A stretch of DNA of 64,000 nt, taken from NCBI RefSeq assembly GCF_904846075.1, contig NZ_CAJGZH010000002.1, positions 930,001 through 994,000 of the forward strand, given 5' to 3'. The stretch is from Psychrobacter glacincola (GTDB taxonomy: Bacteria > Pseudomonadota > Gammaproteobacteria > Pseudomonadales > Moraxellaceae). Below are positions 37,399-45,203 of the stretch, in pieces. The notes under the pieces are model-generated. The model was not told where the DNA came from. It saw only the letters and a program-made list of their open reading frames with translations, and ran no database searches. The position numbers and the translations under genes were made by a program. Each line of letters begins with the position of its first letter. The stretch's first letter is position 1.

Positions 37399-37845
37399 AT
37401 GAGTACATTTATTATAGATGAAGACTTTGATCTTTTCATGGAAGACTTTGGACAACCTGATTGGCAGCAGCCAGTTGCACAAGCTATTTTTAATCGTTAT
37501 CGTGGTAGATTGCCTGATAAACTACTGTTCTATTGGGAGCGTTTAGGGTTTTGTCGCTTTAAAAAAGGCTTATTTTGGATAGTTAATCCAGCTGACTACG
37601 AAGAAGATCTGACTACATGGCTCGGCGATGAGGTTATGAGGCAAGATAACTATTATGTGATCGCTCGAAGTGGCTTTGGCGAATTATACGTTTGGGGTGA
37701 AAAATCAGGATTCACATTTGAAATCACTCCTACTCTAGGTTGGATATACCAAAAGAAAGGTAATGCAAAAGAAATAGCGTATGGAAAATCCAATCAAGAA
37801 TTAGCTATGTTTTTGGGTTTAAACAGATTAAATATACAGATATGA
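37399..37845 (+). CDS. Tdi-like immunity protein, GAD-like domain part
   Basis: 148 aa with an AAAGGA site, 22 bp after the toxin gene. The sequence (PDKLLFYWERLGFCRFKKGLFWIVNPADYEEDL) is typical of the GAD-like domain found in Tdi immunity proteins that neutralise Tde/Ntox15 toxins by direct binding in the cytoplasm. Normal members go on into a DUF1851 domain. Here a TGA at 37843-37845 stops the frame, and the DUF1851 part continues in the same frame afterwards. Either this N-terminal domain is enough for immunity or the gene is broken or misread. The toxin itself looks intact, so some immunity must exist. Confidence 0.8.
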   Translation: MSTFIIDEDFDLFMEDFGQPDWQQPVAQAIFNRYRGRLPDKLLFYWERLGFCRFKKGLFWIVNPADYEEDLTTWLGDEVMRQDNYYVIARSGFGELYVWGEKSGFTFEITPTLGWIYQKKGNAKEIAYGKSNQELAMFLGLNRLNIQI

Positions 37846-38109
37846 GACAATAACGGTAAACCCCTATTCGACCGTTGTGTCAAAAAGTTTGGCGCACTTG
37901 ACTATGATGAAATGTTCGGCTTCGTCCCTGCCCTTGTGATTAGTGACAATGCGTCTATTAAAAATGTGGATAAGATGAATATCTTTGTACATCTCAATCT
38001 TTTACCCGACTTGATTGAAATCCAATACATCGACTTTAAGAAATTAGGACAAATGGCATTCGGTGTTGAAGATTCATCAAATCTACCTGATTTAGATGAC
38101 TTAGTATAA
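37846..38109 (+). pseudogene. DUF1851 C-terminal half of the immunity gene
   Basis: Directly after the TGA the same frame continues for 87 codons to TAA: NGKPLFDRCVKKFGALDYDEMFGFVPAL and FVHLNLLPDLIEIQYIDF. This is the conserved DUF1851 pattern that normally follows the GAD-like domain in one protein of about 236 residues. It has no start codon with a ribosome site near its beginning; the first ATG is at 37912, inside the domain. It is therefore a separated half rather than an independent gene, unless the TGA is read through or is a sequence error. Confidence 0.8.
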
Positions 38110-38119
38110 TTAATTATTT

Positions 38120-38139
38120 AAGCCACCTTCGGGTGGTTT
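38120..38139 (+). terminator. UUCG-loop hairpin after the immunity gene
   Basis: AAGCCACC pairs with GGTGGTTT around a TTCG tetraloop, 10 bp after the stop. The stem is stable but no T-run follows, so termination strength is uncertain. Confidence 0.5.
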
Positions 38140-38310
38140 AAACACAGTTATATTATCCTAGCAAGTCTTACTCATATTAATGGCGTACCTAAGAGGCTCA
38201 ACCTTTTAAGGCTTATGGTAGACAAAGGTGGCGACGCGAATATTGATACAGGCAATGGCAGAATTTTAGAGAAGATTAAGAAATATAGAGCAGAAGAAGC
38301 AGTACCTTAA
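38131..38310 (+). pseudogene. ankyrin-like C-terminal gene remnant
   Basis: A frame without a start codon reads ILASLTHINGVPKRLNLLRLMVDKGGD-type sequence and then ANIDTGNGRILEKIKKYR up to TAA at 38308-38310. The pattern 'LL.LMVDKGGDAN' is that of an ankyrin repeat, and ankyrin proteins are frequent immunity or orphan-immunity genes next to polymorphic toxins. The 5' part is missing, cut at the hairpin of the preceding gene. It is probably the tail of a displaced immunity gene. Too short for certainty. Confidence 0.5.
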
Positions 38311-38366
38311 GAAATATAAGACACTGCTTTTTATCTAAAATACTTCCATTCTTAAGCGCTCATCAT

Positions 38367-39101
38367 TTAACTATTGTGCTTGGCTATCCAGTTTTGCATT
38401 TGCTCAATTTCAGGCTGCTGCGCGTTAATTACTTGTTGTGCCAATTGACGCATTTCTTCATTTTTGCCATACTTTAGCTGTATCTTTGCCATATCTACTG
38501 CGCCAATATGATGCGGCAACATACTACGAGCAAATGCCATATCTGGGTTAGGGTCAGCGATACCTGTCATCATTTCACTATGCATCGTATCCATACCTTT
38601 AGCATAAGCTGTCTGCATGGCTTCAGTATCAGACGTTGGCTCAGCAGCATCAGGATGGTTGGCAAGCCAGTTCTGCATTTGCTCAATTTCAGCTTTCTGA
38701 GCGTCAATAATCTCTTGTGCCAACTGACGCATTTCTGCATCCTTACCATACTTTAGCTGAATCTCTGCCATATCAACAGCACCTATATGATGACCGAGCA
38801 TTCCTTGGGCAAAAGCAGCATCGGGATCGTTGTATGCCATGCCTGCCATCATCTCATCATGCATCTTAGTCATAGAGTCGTTATACTCTCCATGCATGCC
38901 CGTCATCGCATCACCTGACATATCATGACCTACATGAGCATCCATCGCGCTAGTGTCGGTTGTAACATTATTAACGGGAGCCGCCTCGTCTTTGACAGTA
39001 GCCTCTGTTACGTCATTCGTCGGCTGACAAGCGCCAAGCATCATCACGGCACTGACACTAACTGCAAGCATGGCAAGACGTGAATTTCTTATCATTTTCA
39101 T
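38367..39101 (-). CDS. lipoprotein with two DUF305 domains
   Basis: 244 aa. A lipoprotein signal peptide has the lipobox MLGAC (Cys25). Two tandem DUF305 domains follow, with near-identical cores GHHIGAVDMAEIQLKYGKDAEM and PHHIGAVDMAKIQLKYGKNEEM, each ending AEIEQMQNWL or PEIEQMQNWI. The His-His-x-x-x-x-x-Met arrangement is a ferritin-like helical bundle thought to bind copper in the periplasm. It is the promoter-distal member of a minus-strand DUF411-DUF305-DUF305 set opposite a CusRS-type system, so copper or silver handling is likely. The two domains imply an internal duplication. Confidence 0.88.
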   Translation of the reverse strand: MKMIRNSRLAMLAVSVSAVMMLGACQPTNDVTEATVKDEAAPVNNVTTDTSAMDAHVGHDMSGDAMTGMHGEYNDSMTKMHDEMMAGMAYNDPDAAFAQGMLGHHIGAVDMAEIQLKYGKDAEMRQLAQEIIDAQKAEIEQMQNWLANHPDAAEPTSDTEAMQTAYAKGMDTMHSEMMTGIADPNPDMAFARSMLPHHIGAVDMAKIQLKYGKNEEMRQLAQQVINAQQPEIEQMQNWIAKHNS

Positions 39102-39226
39102 AGTAGATCCTTCATTACGATCGTTTGGTAGTTATGGTTCATATAAAAACTGGCAAATCAGCTAAGATCCACCAGTTGGAAAAATCATTTAATTTATGTA
39201 CTAAGAGCAGTGTGTTTTAAGGCTAT

Positions 39227-39694
39227 TTATTCTAATGCTTCGATCAGTGCCTTCATCTCTTTAATTTCACGTTGTTGTGCTTCGATGATGTCGTCAGCAA
39301 GTTGCTGTACTCTAGGGTCTTCTATATCGGCTCTTGAGCTGGTTAAGATCGCAATTGAATGATGCGGTATCATAGCCTGCATCCAATCCACTTGATCGAC
39401 GGTTGCTTGAGATCTGACGCCCCAGATACCCACGGCAAACATCAGCACACTAAGACCATAAATCATTAAGTTGACCTTAGTTTTCTTGTACATATTGCTC
39501 ATAAAGGCGAGCATAATCACTGCCATGCCTGCGCCCATATATAGCGCCATATATGCTCTGGTCTCACTAAAATAAATATGATCCCACTCATAAGTATTGA
39601 AGTACATCATGATATACATCACCACGGTAGACGTCAGCATCATGAGGGTGAACTTTACATAAGGGTTCATCTGTTTTTGCTCTGCATGATTCAT
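39227..39694 (-). CDS. membrane-anchored DUF305 protein
   Basis: 155 aa with three hydrophobic helices (about 13-30, 48-65 and 75-92) and a C-terminal DUF305-type core, MIPHHSIAILTSSRADIEDPRVQQLADDIIEAQQREIKEM. This architecture recurs in copper-resistance islands, where the PHH motif faces the periplasm and probably binds metal. It lies 76 bp downstream of the DUF411 gene and 125 bp upstream of the lipoprotein DUF305 gene, all on the same strand. Direct biochemical function is unknown. Confidence 0.87.
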   Translation of the reverse strand: MNHAEQKQMNPYVKFTLMMLTSTVVMYIMMYFNTYEWDHIYFSETRAYMALYMGAGMAVIMLAFMSNMYKKTKVNLMIYGLSVLMFAVGIWGVRSQATVDQVDWMQAMIPHHSIAILTSSRADIEDPRVQQLADDIIEAQQREIKEMKALIEALE

Positions 39695-39770
39695 CAGTCA
39701 GTCTCCATCAATGCTGCTATCAGTACTACAATGAGTAGCTGAAATTTAAAAAACTATCTAAAGTATTAAC

Positions 39771-40379
39771 TTATAGCTGCTGCTCTGCGGACTCAATCTC
39801 AGCGTATACTTGGTTTGTGCCATCTTTGTTGATTTGCATAATTTGGTATGGCATAAACTTATCTTGATATTCCATACCAGGACTACCGACGGGCATACCC
39901 GGTACCGCCAAACCAATGGCTTGCTTTGGTGGATTTTGCAAAAACTCAGCCACATACTTGGCAGGAACATGACCTTCGATGACATAACCATCACTGGTAA
40001 CGGCGGTATGGCAAGAACGCATCTCAGCAGGCACACCGTAACGCTCTTTAAATAATGACAAGTCTGCAACATCATGGGCAGTTGTCGTTAACCCATTATC
40101 TTCTGCGTGCCCTATCCATTCTTTACAACAGCCACAATTGGCATCTTTATAGACAGTGGCTGACACGTTCTTGAGCAGGTCTGGGTTGTTGGCTGGTGTC
40201 TCTGTCACTGTTTGCTTACTCTGCATAGCGTTTGCCTCACCACTGCTGGCGTTAGCGGCATTGGCAGTAGAGGGGCTAGCATTAGAAGCATTGCTGTCAG
40301 ATTGCCCGCACGCTGATAATATGGCAGCGGTTAATAAGACCGCTGACCCTCGAACAAACTTAACGGTAAAAGGCTTCAT
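39771..40379 (-). CDS. DUF411 (CopG-type) periplasmic metal-binding protein
   Basis: 202 aa. The signal peptide ends around ILSACGQSDS, which could also be a lipobox (LSAC, Cys24). A Ser/Asn/Ala-rich linker leads to the DUF411 domain: VYKDANCGCCKEWIGH holds the CGCC thiol motif, MRSCHTAVTSDGYVIEGHVPA the second Cys-His motif, and GLAVPGMPVGSPGME the Met-rich strand. Proteins of this family are found with copper efflux genes and are thought to handle Cu or Ag in the periplasm. The gene starts 102 bp from a CusR-box palindrome and diverges from the two-component genes, so it is a probable direct target. Confidence 0.9.
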   Translation of the reverse strand: MKPFTVKFVRGSAVLLTAAILSACGQSDSNASNASPSTANAANASSGEANAMQSKQTVTETPANNPDLLKNVSATVYKDANCGCCKEWIGHAEDNGLTTTAHDVADLSLFKERYGVPAEMRSCHTAVTSDGYVIEGHVPAKYVAEFLQNPPKQAIGLAVPGMPVGSPGMEYQDKFMPYQIMQINKDGTNQVYAEIESAEQQL

Positions 40380-40480
40380 AGAGGCTTCTCATAGTGTTGA
40401 ATATTTCATGGTGTTGAATATTAAAATTAGGATGTATTGAAGTCAAACTAGCATAACCACTCTGACAGTCAGATGACGCC

Positions 40481-40502
40481 AAGATGACAATTTTGTCATC
40501 TT
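40481..40502. promoter_or_regulatory. CusR/CopR-box palindrome
   Basis: A 22-bp perfect palindrome, with arms AAGATGACAA and TTGTCATCTT around TT, matches the E. coli CusR box (AAAATGACAA, 2 nt, TTGTCATTTT) in all but one base per arm. It lies exactly midway between the DUF411 gene (start 40379) and the response-regulator gene (start 40603), so one site could control both directions. Confidence 0.85.
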
Positions 40503-40602
40503 CTAGACTGAGCATAGGTTTATTACCAGTATTCCTCTATGATTGATAATAATAGAGACATTTTATATTGATCTCATCCTAAATAATTGGCGCGAGTATG
40601 CT

Positions 40603-41370
40603 ATGAAAATATTGTTAGTCGAAGATGAGTTATCGCTTGGCGACTACATTAAAAAAGGTTTAAGCGAGGCAGGTTTTATTGTTGAGCATAGAACCACAGG
40701 TTTAGATGGTTATCATGCTCTGATGACTGAGGACTTCACTGTCGTGGTGATGGATGTGATGCTGCCTGATGTGAGCGGATTTGAATTAGTCAGTAATTAT
40801 CGCGCTGCTGGTAACACCACCCCTGTATTATTTTTGACCGCAAAAGATGACCTTAGCGACCGCATAAAAGGCTTTGAGATTGGCGGTGACGACTATCTTA
40901 CCAAACCTTTTGCCTTCGCTGAGCTCTTGGTCAGAATCAAAAGCTTACTACGCCGTGCCAATCAAGCAGATTACGCCAGCACAGTGCTTCAAATGGCTGA
41001 TTTAAAACTGGATATCGCTAAACGTAGCGTGCATCGAGATAAGGGTTCTATCAAATTGACGGCCAAAGAATTTGCGCTATTGCAGTTTTTACTTGAGCAT
41101 CAAGGCGAAGTATTGCCCCGCTCTGTCATCGCTTCACAAGTATGGGATATGAATTTTGATAGCGATACCAATGTGATTGATGTGGCGATAAGACGCTTAC
41201 GAAGTAAAATCGATGATGGCTTTGAAAATAAGCTCATTCATACCGTACGCGGTATGGGCTATAAACTAGAAGCGGACAATAGCGCCGTTACAGTTAATAA
41301 TGAAACTAGCATTGATATGAGTAATGAGGCTAATACGGTTTCTAAACTCAATCATGTTGAAGTAAAATAG
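40603..41370 (+). CDS. OmpR-family response regulator, CusR/CopR type
   Basis: 255 aa from the ATG at 40603; the 20 residues upstream in the open frame are not receiver-like. The receiver domain has the acidic pair in LLVEDE, the phospho-Asp at 51 (VVVMDVMLPD) and the conserved Lys in FLTAKDDLSDRIKG. The winged-helix DNA-binding domain starts near residue 125 and contains LTAKEFALLQFLLEHQGEV and NVIDVAIRRLRSKID. About 30 polar C-terminal residues are extra. Together with the adjacent kinase and the CusR-like box, control of copper genes is the best reading. The kinase gene begins 1 bp after its stop. Confidence 0.9.
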   Translation: MKILLVEDELSLGDYIKKGLSEAGFIVEHRTTGLDGYHALMTEDFTVVVMDVMLPDVSGFELVSNYRAAGNTTPVLFLTAKDDLSDRIKGFEIGGDDYLTKPFAFAELLVRIKSLLRRANQADYASTVLQMADLKLDIAKRSVHRDKGSIKLTAKEFALLQFLLEHQGEVLPRSVIASQVWDMNFDSDTNVIDVAIRRLRSKIDDGFENKLIHTVRGMGYKLEADNSAVTVNNETSIDMSNEANTVSKLNHVEVK

Positions 41371-41371
41371 C

Positions 41372-42853
41372 ATGGCATATAAATCCGAGCATCGACGCTT
41401 GTCATTACTGTGGCGCACTACCCTAGTATTAACGGTATGTGTGCTGATATCTCAAGCTTTTTTGTACATATGGATACAGCGTTCGGTTAATGATCATTTT
41501 GAACAAATGGACTCAGAGATCCTGACTCACGCTGCGTTTAATTTACGACAGTACATGACAGAGGTGACATCGGATGATCAGCGCTCTAACAACCTTGCCG
41601 ACCCTGCTCATCTCGCCAATACAGCATCATCCGTGATAGATATCTTTCGACCAGATTATGAAGTCAAAACAATTATCACTGACCATAATGGACATGTCAT
41701 TAATAGTCAGCCAAAGGATTTTATTGATAAACTCAATGACTCCCAATTGGTCGAAAAACTATGGCAGCAGCACCGCGATCAACCCTTTGACTTGCAGCTT
41801 AACCATCGTCATTATCGCGCGCTGGTCATTGAGCACTCTAATCGCTTGGCATTAATCGCGCTACCGATTGATGTGCATCATCAATACCTTGCCCAGTTTA
41901 ATCGCCATCTTATTCTGATACTTATTGCGATCACTTTTATCTTAGTATCAGTGGCGGCTTTTAGCGTCTATTTAGGATTCGCCCCCTTAGCGACCATCAG
42001 TCAAAAAATGGCACGTATCAACGCCGAGCAGTTAGACGATAGAATCATCGTCTCTGAAATGCCAAGCGAGCTGCGACCCTTGGCTGACGCTTATAATGCC
42101 ATGATGGATAAACTTGAACACAACTTTGCCTCATTATCACAGTTTTCAGATGACATCGCTCACGAACTGCGCACACCACTGGCAACGTTGAGCACTCAAA
42201 CTCAAGTGATGCTCAGTAAACCTAGAGACCATCAAGAATATGTCGAGCAGCTACATCATCAACACGACACGCTCAAGCAACTATCCCTGCTAATTAACAA
42301 TATGCTATTGCTGGCAAAAACTCAAAAAGGTCTCTACGACTCACAACGTCATCTTGTCGATACCAACTCACTGATAATTAAGCTCATCGATTATTTTGAA
42401 CTGATAGCCGAAGAGCGCGGTATCTCTTTTGAGAAAAAAGGTGAGTTTGATGTGGTATTAGGGGATGAGAGCTTGTTACAAAGGCTGTTTGCCAACTTGA
42501 TATCCAATGCGATTTACTACGCCGCCAGCGACAGTATCATTACTATTACCGCCGTTTCTAAGACTGCTAGCCTCATAAAACATAACGCTCACGCCCTTAG
42601 AGAAACGGCTCAGCAGCCATCGCTAAACATCACCATCACTAATCGCTTGCAGACGCCTCTAACTCAAGCGGAAGCAGATAGACTGTTTGAACGCTTTTAT
42701 CGTCATCACAAATCCAATAATCAGCATTCGGGCACAGGGCTGGGATTGGCCATCGTACAAGCGATCGTCAATGCCCATAACGGCAAAGTCAGTATTACCA
42801 TTAAGGATGGGTACTACTTTCAAGTTAACGTACAGTTATTAAAAGAATCATAG
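41372..42853 (+). CDS. sensor histidine kinase, CusS/CopS type
   Basis: 493 aa inner-membrane kinase. The first membrane helix is about residues 13-33 and the second about 178-200, enclosing a periplasmic sensor of roughly 145 residues. A HAMP linker leads to the dimerisation helix with the phospho-acceptor His264 in SDDIAHELRTPLATL. The ATPase domain has the N box NLISNAIYYA (from residue 375), a short insert and the G box GTGLGLAIVQAI (from about 454). The periplasmic part has several His residues (LQLNHRHYRALVIEHS) that could bind metal. It is co-transcribed with the response regulator. Its TAG stop merges with a copy of the interspersed repeat end. Confidence 0.9.
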   Translation: MAYKSEHRRLSLLWRTTLVLTVCVLISQAFLYIWIQRSVNDHFEQMDSEILTHAAFNLRQYMTEVTSDDQRSNNLADPAHLANTASSVIDIFRPDYEVKTIITDHNGHVINSQPKDFIDKLNDSQLVEKLWQQHRDQPFDLQLNHRHYRALVIEHSNRLALIALPIDVHHQYLAQFNRHLILILIAITFILVSVAAFSVYLGFAPLATISQKMARINAEQLDDRIIVSEMPSELRPLADAYNAMMDKLEHNFASLSQFSDDIAHELRTPLATLSTQTQVMLSKPRDHQEYVEQLHHQHDTLKQLSLLINNMLLLAKTQKGLYDSQRHLVDTNSLIIKLIDYFELIAEERGISFEKKGEFDVVLGDESLLQRLFANLISNAIYYAASDSIITITAVSKTASLIKHNAHALRETAQQPSLNITITNRLQTPLTQAEADRLFERFYRHHKSNNQHSGTGLGLAIVQAIVNAHNGKVSITIKDGYYFQVNVQLLKES

Positions 42854-42870
42854 GGCGTGTTTAATCGAGA
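42853..42870. repeat. solo end of the interspersed repeat
   Basis: GGGCGTGT preceded by TA (42851-42852) matches the first eight bases of the 4198-4367 element; the next bases diverge. The TA is part of the kinase stop codon. No second end is evident; the rest of the gap to 43054 holds nothing recognisable. Confidence 0.4.
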
Positions 42871-43054
42871 ATGGTCACTTTTTGGTCACCGAGTAGGTGG
42901 TCAGCAAGCGGGTGGTCATCGATTTTCAAAAGGTAGAATGTATGCAACCAAACTTATAGAGAATACATTATTGAAGATAGACTATTCCCTATCAGTTGAT
43001 AAAGAAAAATAGTCAACCTTTATAGATAAAGGCTGTAAGAGGAATTTTAAACAC

Positions 43055-43085
43055 AAAAAAACCCCAAACAAAGTTATGTTTGAGG
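43055..43085 (-). terminator. terminator of the tRNA-Val/tRNA-Asp operon
   Basis: On the minus strand CCTCAAAC pairs with GTTTGGGG (one G-U pair) and is followed by seven T, 55 bp past the tRNA-Asp CCA end. Confidence 0.85.
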
Positions 43086-43139
43086 CGAAACTTGCTTAAA
43101 CTCGAGAGTTTAAAATTCGTTTTAGCTTTTTACTAAATA

Positions 43140-43216
43140 TGGCGCAGCGGACGGGACTCGAACCCGCGACCCCCGGCGTGACAGGCCGGTATTCTAACCA
43201 ACTGAACTACCGCTGC
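43140..43216 (-). tRNA. tRNA-Asp (GTC)
   Basis: 77 nt on the minus strand, with acceptor stem GCAGCGG/CCGCTGC, anticodon loop CTGTCAC (anticodon GTC), T-arm GGGTTCGAGTCCC and an encoded CCA. It is the second gene of a tRNA pair. Confidence 0.97.
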
Positions 43217-43282
43217 TTAGGTCGTCTTAGCATCTTCTCTTTTAGCATCTTCTCTTATTACAGAGACACTCGCTAAAAAGAG

Positions 43283-43358
43283 TGGTGGGTGATGACGGAT
43301 TCGAACCGCCGACATTCTGCGTGTAAGGCAGACGCTCTACCAACTGAGCTAATCACCC
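43283..43358 (-). tRNA. tRNA-Val (TAC)
   Basis: 76 nt on the minus strand, with acceptor stem GGGTGAT/ATCACCC, anticodon loop CTTACAC (anticodon TAC), T-arm CGGTTCGAATCCG and an encoded CCA. It is 66 bp upstream of tRNA-Asp and probably in the same transcript. Confidence 0.97.
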
Positions 43359-43518
43359 TGAGAAGCGTTAAAAAATTGCACTGCAATTTTAGCTTCGCAA
43401 GTTAAAATTCCTTAAAGGGAATTTTATAGAAAGTTTAATCTTTAAAGTTGTCACGCTTTAAGTCAGTAAAAATCCTAACAACATTGAACTTAATTAAGTC
43501 CCCTTGCTGTGGGTGTGT

Positions 43519-43546
43519 ATTATATAGATTTACACATAGCTGTCAA
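43519..43546 (-). promoter_or_regulatory. consensus sigma-70 promoter of the tRNA operon
   Basis: On the minus strand: TTGACA, a 16-bp spacer and TATAAT, a full consensus. It points at tRNA-Val, which begins about 160 bp downstream. The rest of the gap up to 43662 shows nothing else. Confidence 0.85.
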
Positions 43547-43662
43547 ACAGTATTTTCAGTTTTTTAACCAATTTTATAGGTTTTTATTTATTAATCTGAC
43601 AAGCCTATGTTTTCATTGGATTTATATTTTTATAAAAAATCAATAAATTTTCAAGCATGACC

Positions 43663-44148
43663 CTATTTACTGGCTAATGCTTGTTCGATATCCATTTTTA
43701 TGGCATCTGGTTTGGTGGTTGGCGCGTAGCGGTCAATGACCTGTCCATCTTTACCAATTAAAAACTTAGTAAAATTCCATTTGATACCGTCTGTTAATAC
43801 GCCACCCTTTTGCTCTTTAAGCCAATCAAAAATAGGATGAGCGTCTTTGCCATTGACATCAACCTTCGCCATCATTGGAAAACTGACACCATAGTTCTTT
43901 TGACAAAATGCGCCAATCTCCTCATTACTGCCTGGATCTTGCCCGCCAAATTGATTACAAGGGAAACCAATAACGACCAATCCTTGATCTTTATATTGCT
44001 GATATATTGCCTCTAGGCCTTCAAATTGCGGTGTAAACCCACATTTGCTCGCGGTATTGACGATTAATAACACCTTACCTTGATAATCAGCAAAGGCTTG
44101 TGCAGTACCGTCCATACGCTCAGCAGTAAAATCGTAAATCGTGCTCAT
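43663..44148 (-). CDS. glutathione peroxidase family protein
   Basis: 161 aa from the second of two adjacent ATG codons (44148), which has AAGGA at the better spacing. It is a thiol peroxidase of the GPx/BtuE family, reducing hydroperoxides in the cytosol. The active-site motif NTASKCGFTPQ carries peroxidatic Cys36, so it is a Cys-type enzyme rather than a selenoprotein. The other family motifs are VIGFPCNQFGGQDPGS, which has the Gln and the possible resolving Cys, and IKWNFTKFLI with the Trp and Asn of the catalytic tetrad. It is adjacent to msrB on the same strand, which together suggests an oxidative-stress pair, although 161 bp separate them. Confidence 0.93.
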   Translation of the reverse strand: MSTIYDFTAERMDGTAQAFADYQGKVLLIVNTASKCGFTPQFEGLEAIYQQYKDQGLVVIGFPCNQFGGQDPGSNEEIGAFCQKNYGVSFPMMAKVDVNGKDAHPIFDWLKEQKGGVLTDGIKWNFTKFLIGKDGQVIDRYAPTTKPDAIKMDIEQALASK

Positions 44149-44309
44149 CATTTGTCCTTAAATCTATTAGTTATTATTTTGATATTCTTTTAAGCCGTGC
44201 TCATTTTTCAATAACAGTGAAAACGTTAATAATGCTAATAACTGGCAAGGCAGCATCTCGCGCTTCCCTGCCATGATTCTAAAATATTCTAAGCAATTTG
44301 TTTTACCAA

Positions 44310-44735
44310 TTACTTTTCAGATTTATCTAAATCAATAGACACAGAATTGATGCAATAGCGCATCCCCGTCGTCTCGCTTGGGCCGTCAGGGAAGACATGA
44401 CCTAAATGTGCGCCACAGTTACTACAGGTCACTTCTGTCCGCGTCATGCCAAGCGAATTATCCACATGCTCCTCGATAGCGCTGTTATCAACTCCTTGGT
44501 CAAAACTTGGCCAACCACAGCTGGCATCAAATTTATTGCTTGAGTCAAATAAGCTCGCACCGCAGCCTTTGCAGCGATAAATACCGTCATCAGTCGCATC
44601 GTTATAGACGCCCGTAAATGGGCGTTCTGTACCCTTTTCACGCATCACGTGATATTCATCAGCACTCAAACGCTCTTTCCAATCCGCTTCTGTTAACTGG
44701 CTGATCTCTTCTTGGCTCAGTTGATTGTCTTGCAT
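44310..44735 (-). CDS. msrB: peptide-methionine (R)-S-oxide reductase
   Basis: 141 aa. It repairs the R-epimer of methionine sulfoxide in proteins using thioredoxin. Zinc is bound by two CxxC pairs, CKGCGASLF and [10 protein letters not shown]. The catalytic Cys is in RYCINSVSI near the C-terminus, and [19 protein letters not shown] is a family signature. [10 protein letters not shown] supplies the second redox-relevant Cys region. A good AAGGAT ribosome site precedes the ATG. It lies upstream of the glutathione peroxidase gene on the same strand. Confidence 0.95.
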   Translation of the reverse strand: MQDNQLSQEEISQLTEADWKERLSADEYHVMREKGTERPFTGVYNDATDDGIYRCKGCGASLFDSSNKFDASCGWPSFDQGVDNSAIEEHVDNSLGMTRTEVTCSNCGAHLGHVFPDGPSETTGMRYCINSVSIDLDKSEK

Positions 44736-45052
44736 AATGTATCCTTAATTTGGGTATGTATTATCTCATCCATTAGCATTAGCTTTTATCTGCTATTAAC
44801 TAACACTTTATCGCCATATTTTTATAAAAACGATGGGCCTTATCTATTGTTTATCCACTCAATATTCAAGGCATACATTACAAGAAAACCATCATAAACA
44901 AGTGATGGCGTAAGGTATTGAAAAAGCTATGATAAATAAAATACAGCAAATTTTCTTAACATATCAATGAATACAGATGTAGCCATGACAATAACTCTCT
45001 GAAAGAAGTTTGATATCTAGTAGAGCAGCAATAAGGCAACGATAATACTATT

Positions 45053-45137
45053 AATGCAAGTTATTCTTGCATTTGCAAATATACTACCCTTAAAAACAGC
45101 TTGCATTGATACTGGTAATGCAATAATATCTTGCATT
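45053..45137. promoter_or_regulatory. array of TTGCATT motifs upstream of the HTH-aminotransferase
   Basis: Five copies of (C)TTGCATT in 85 bp: forward at 45066-45073, 45100-45107 and 45130-45137, and reverse at 45053-45060 and 45117-45123. The first pair forms a perfect inverted repeat with 8-bp arms and a 5-bp spacer (AATGCAAG/CTTGCATT). The array ends 66 bp before the start codon of a gene that itself encodes a DNA-binding domain, so autoregulation is likely (inference). The remainder of the gap 44736-45203 shows nothing else. Confidence 0.65.
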
Positions 45138-45203
45138 AAGGCTTAATTAAAACAAATGCCTGCTTTCCTTCTCTCCATTACCAACTAATGAATAAAGGCT
45201 TGA

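Noticed and set aside
37843-37845. TGA in the immunity gene as a selenocysteine codon
   Set aside because: The residue context is not that of any known selenoprotein, no downstream selenocysteine insertion hairpin is obvious, and neighbouring thiol enzymes such as the glutathione peroxidase use plain Cys.
45053-45137. TTGCATT motif series as a CRISPR array
   Set aside because: The motif is only 7-8 bp, occurs in both orientations and has irregular spacing; there are no cas genes in the window.
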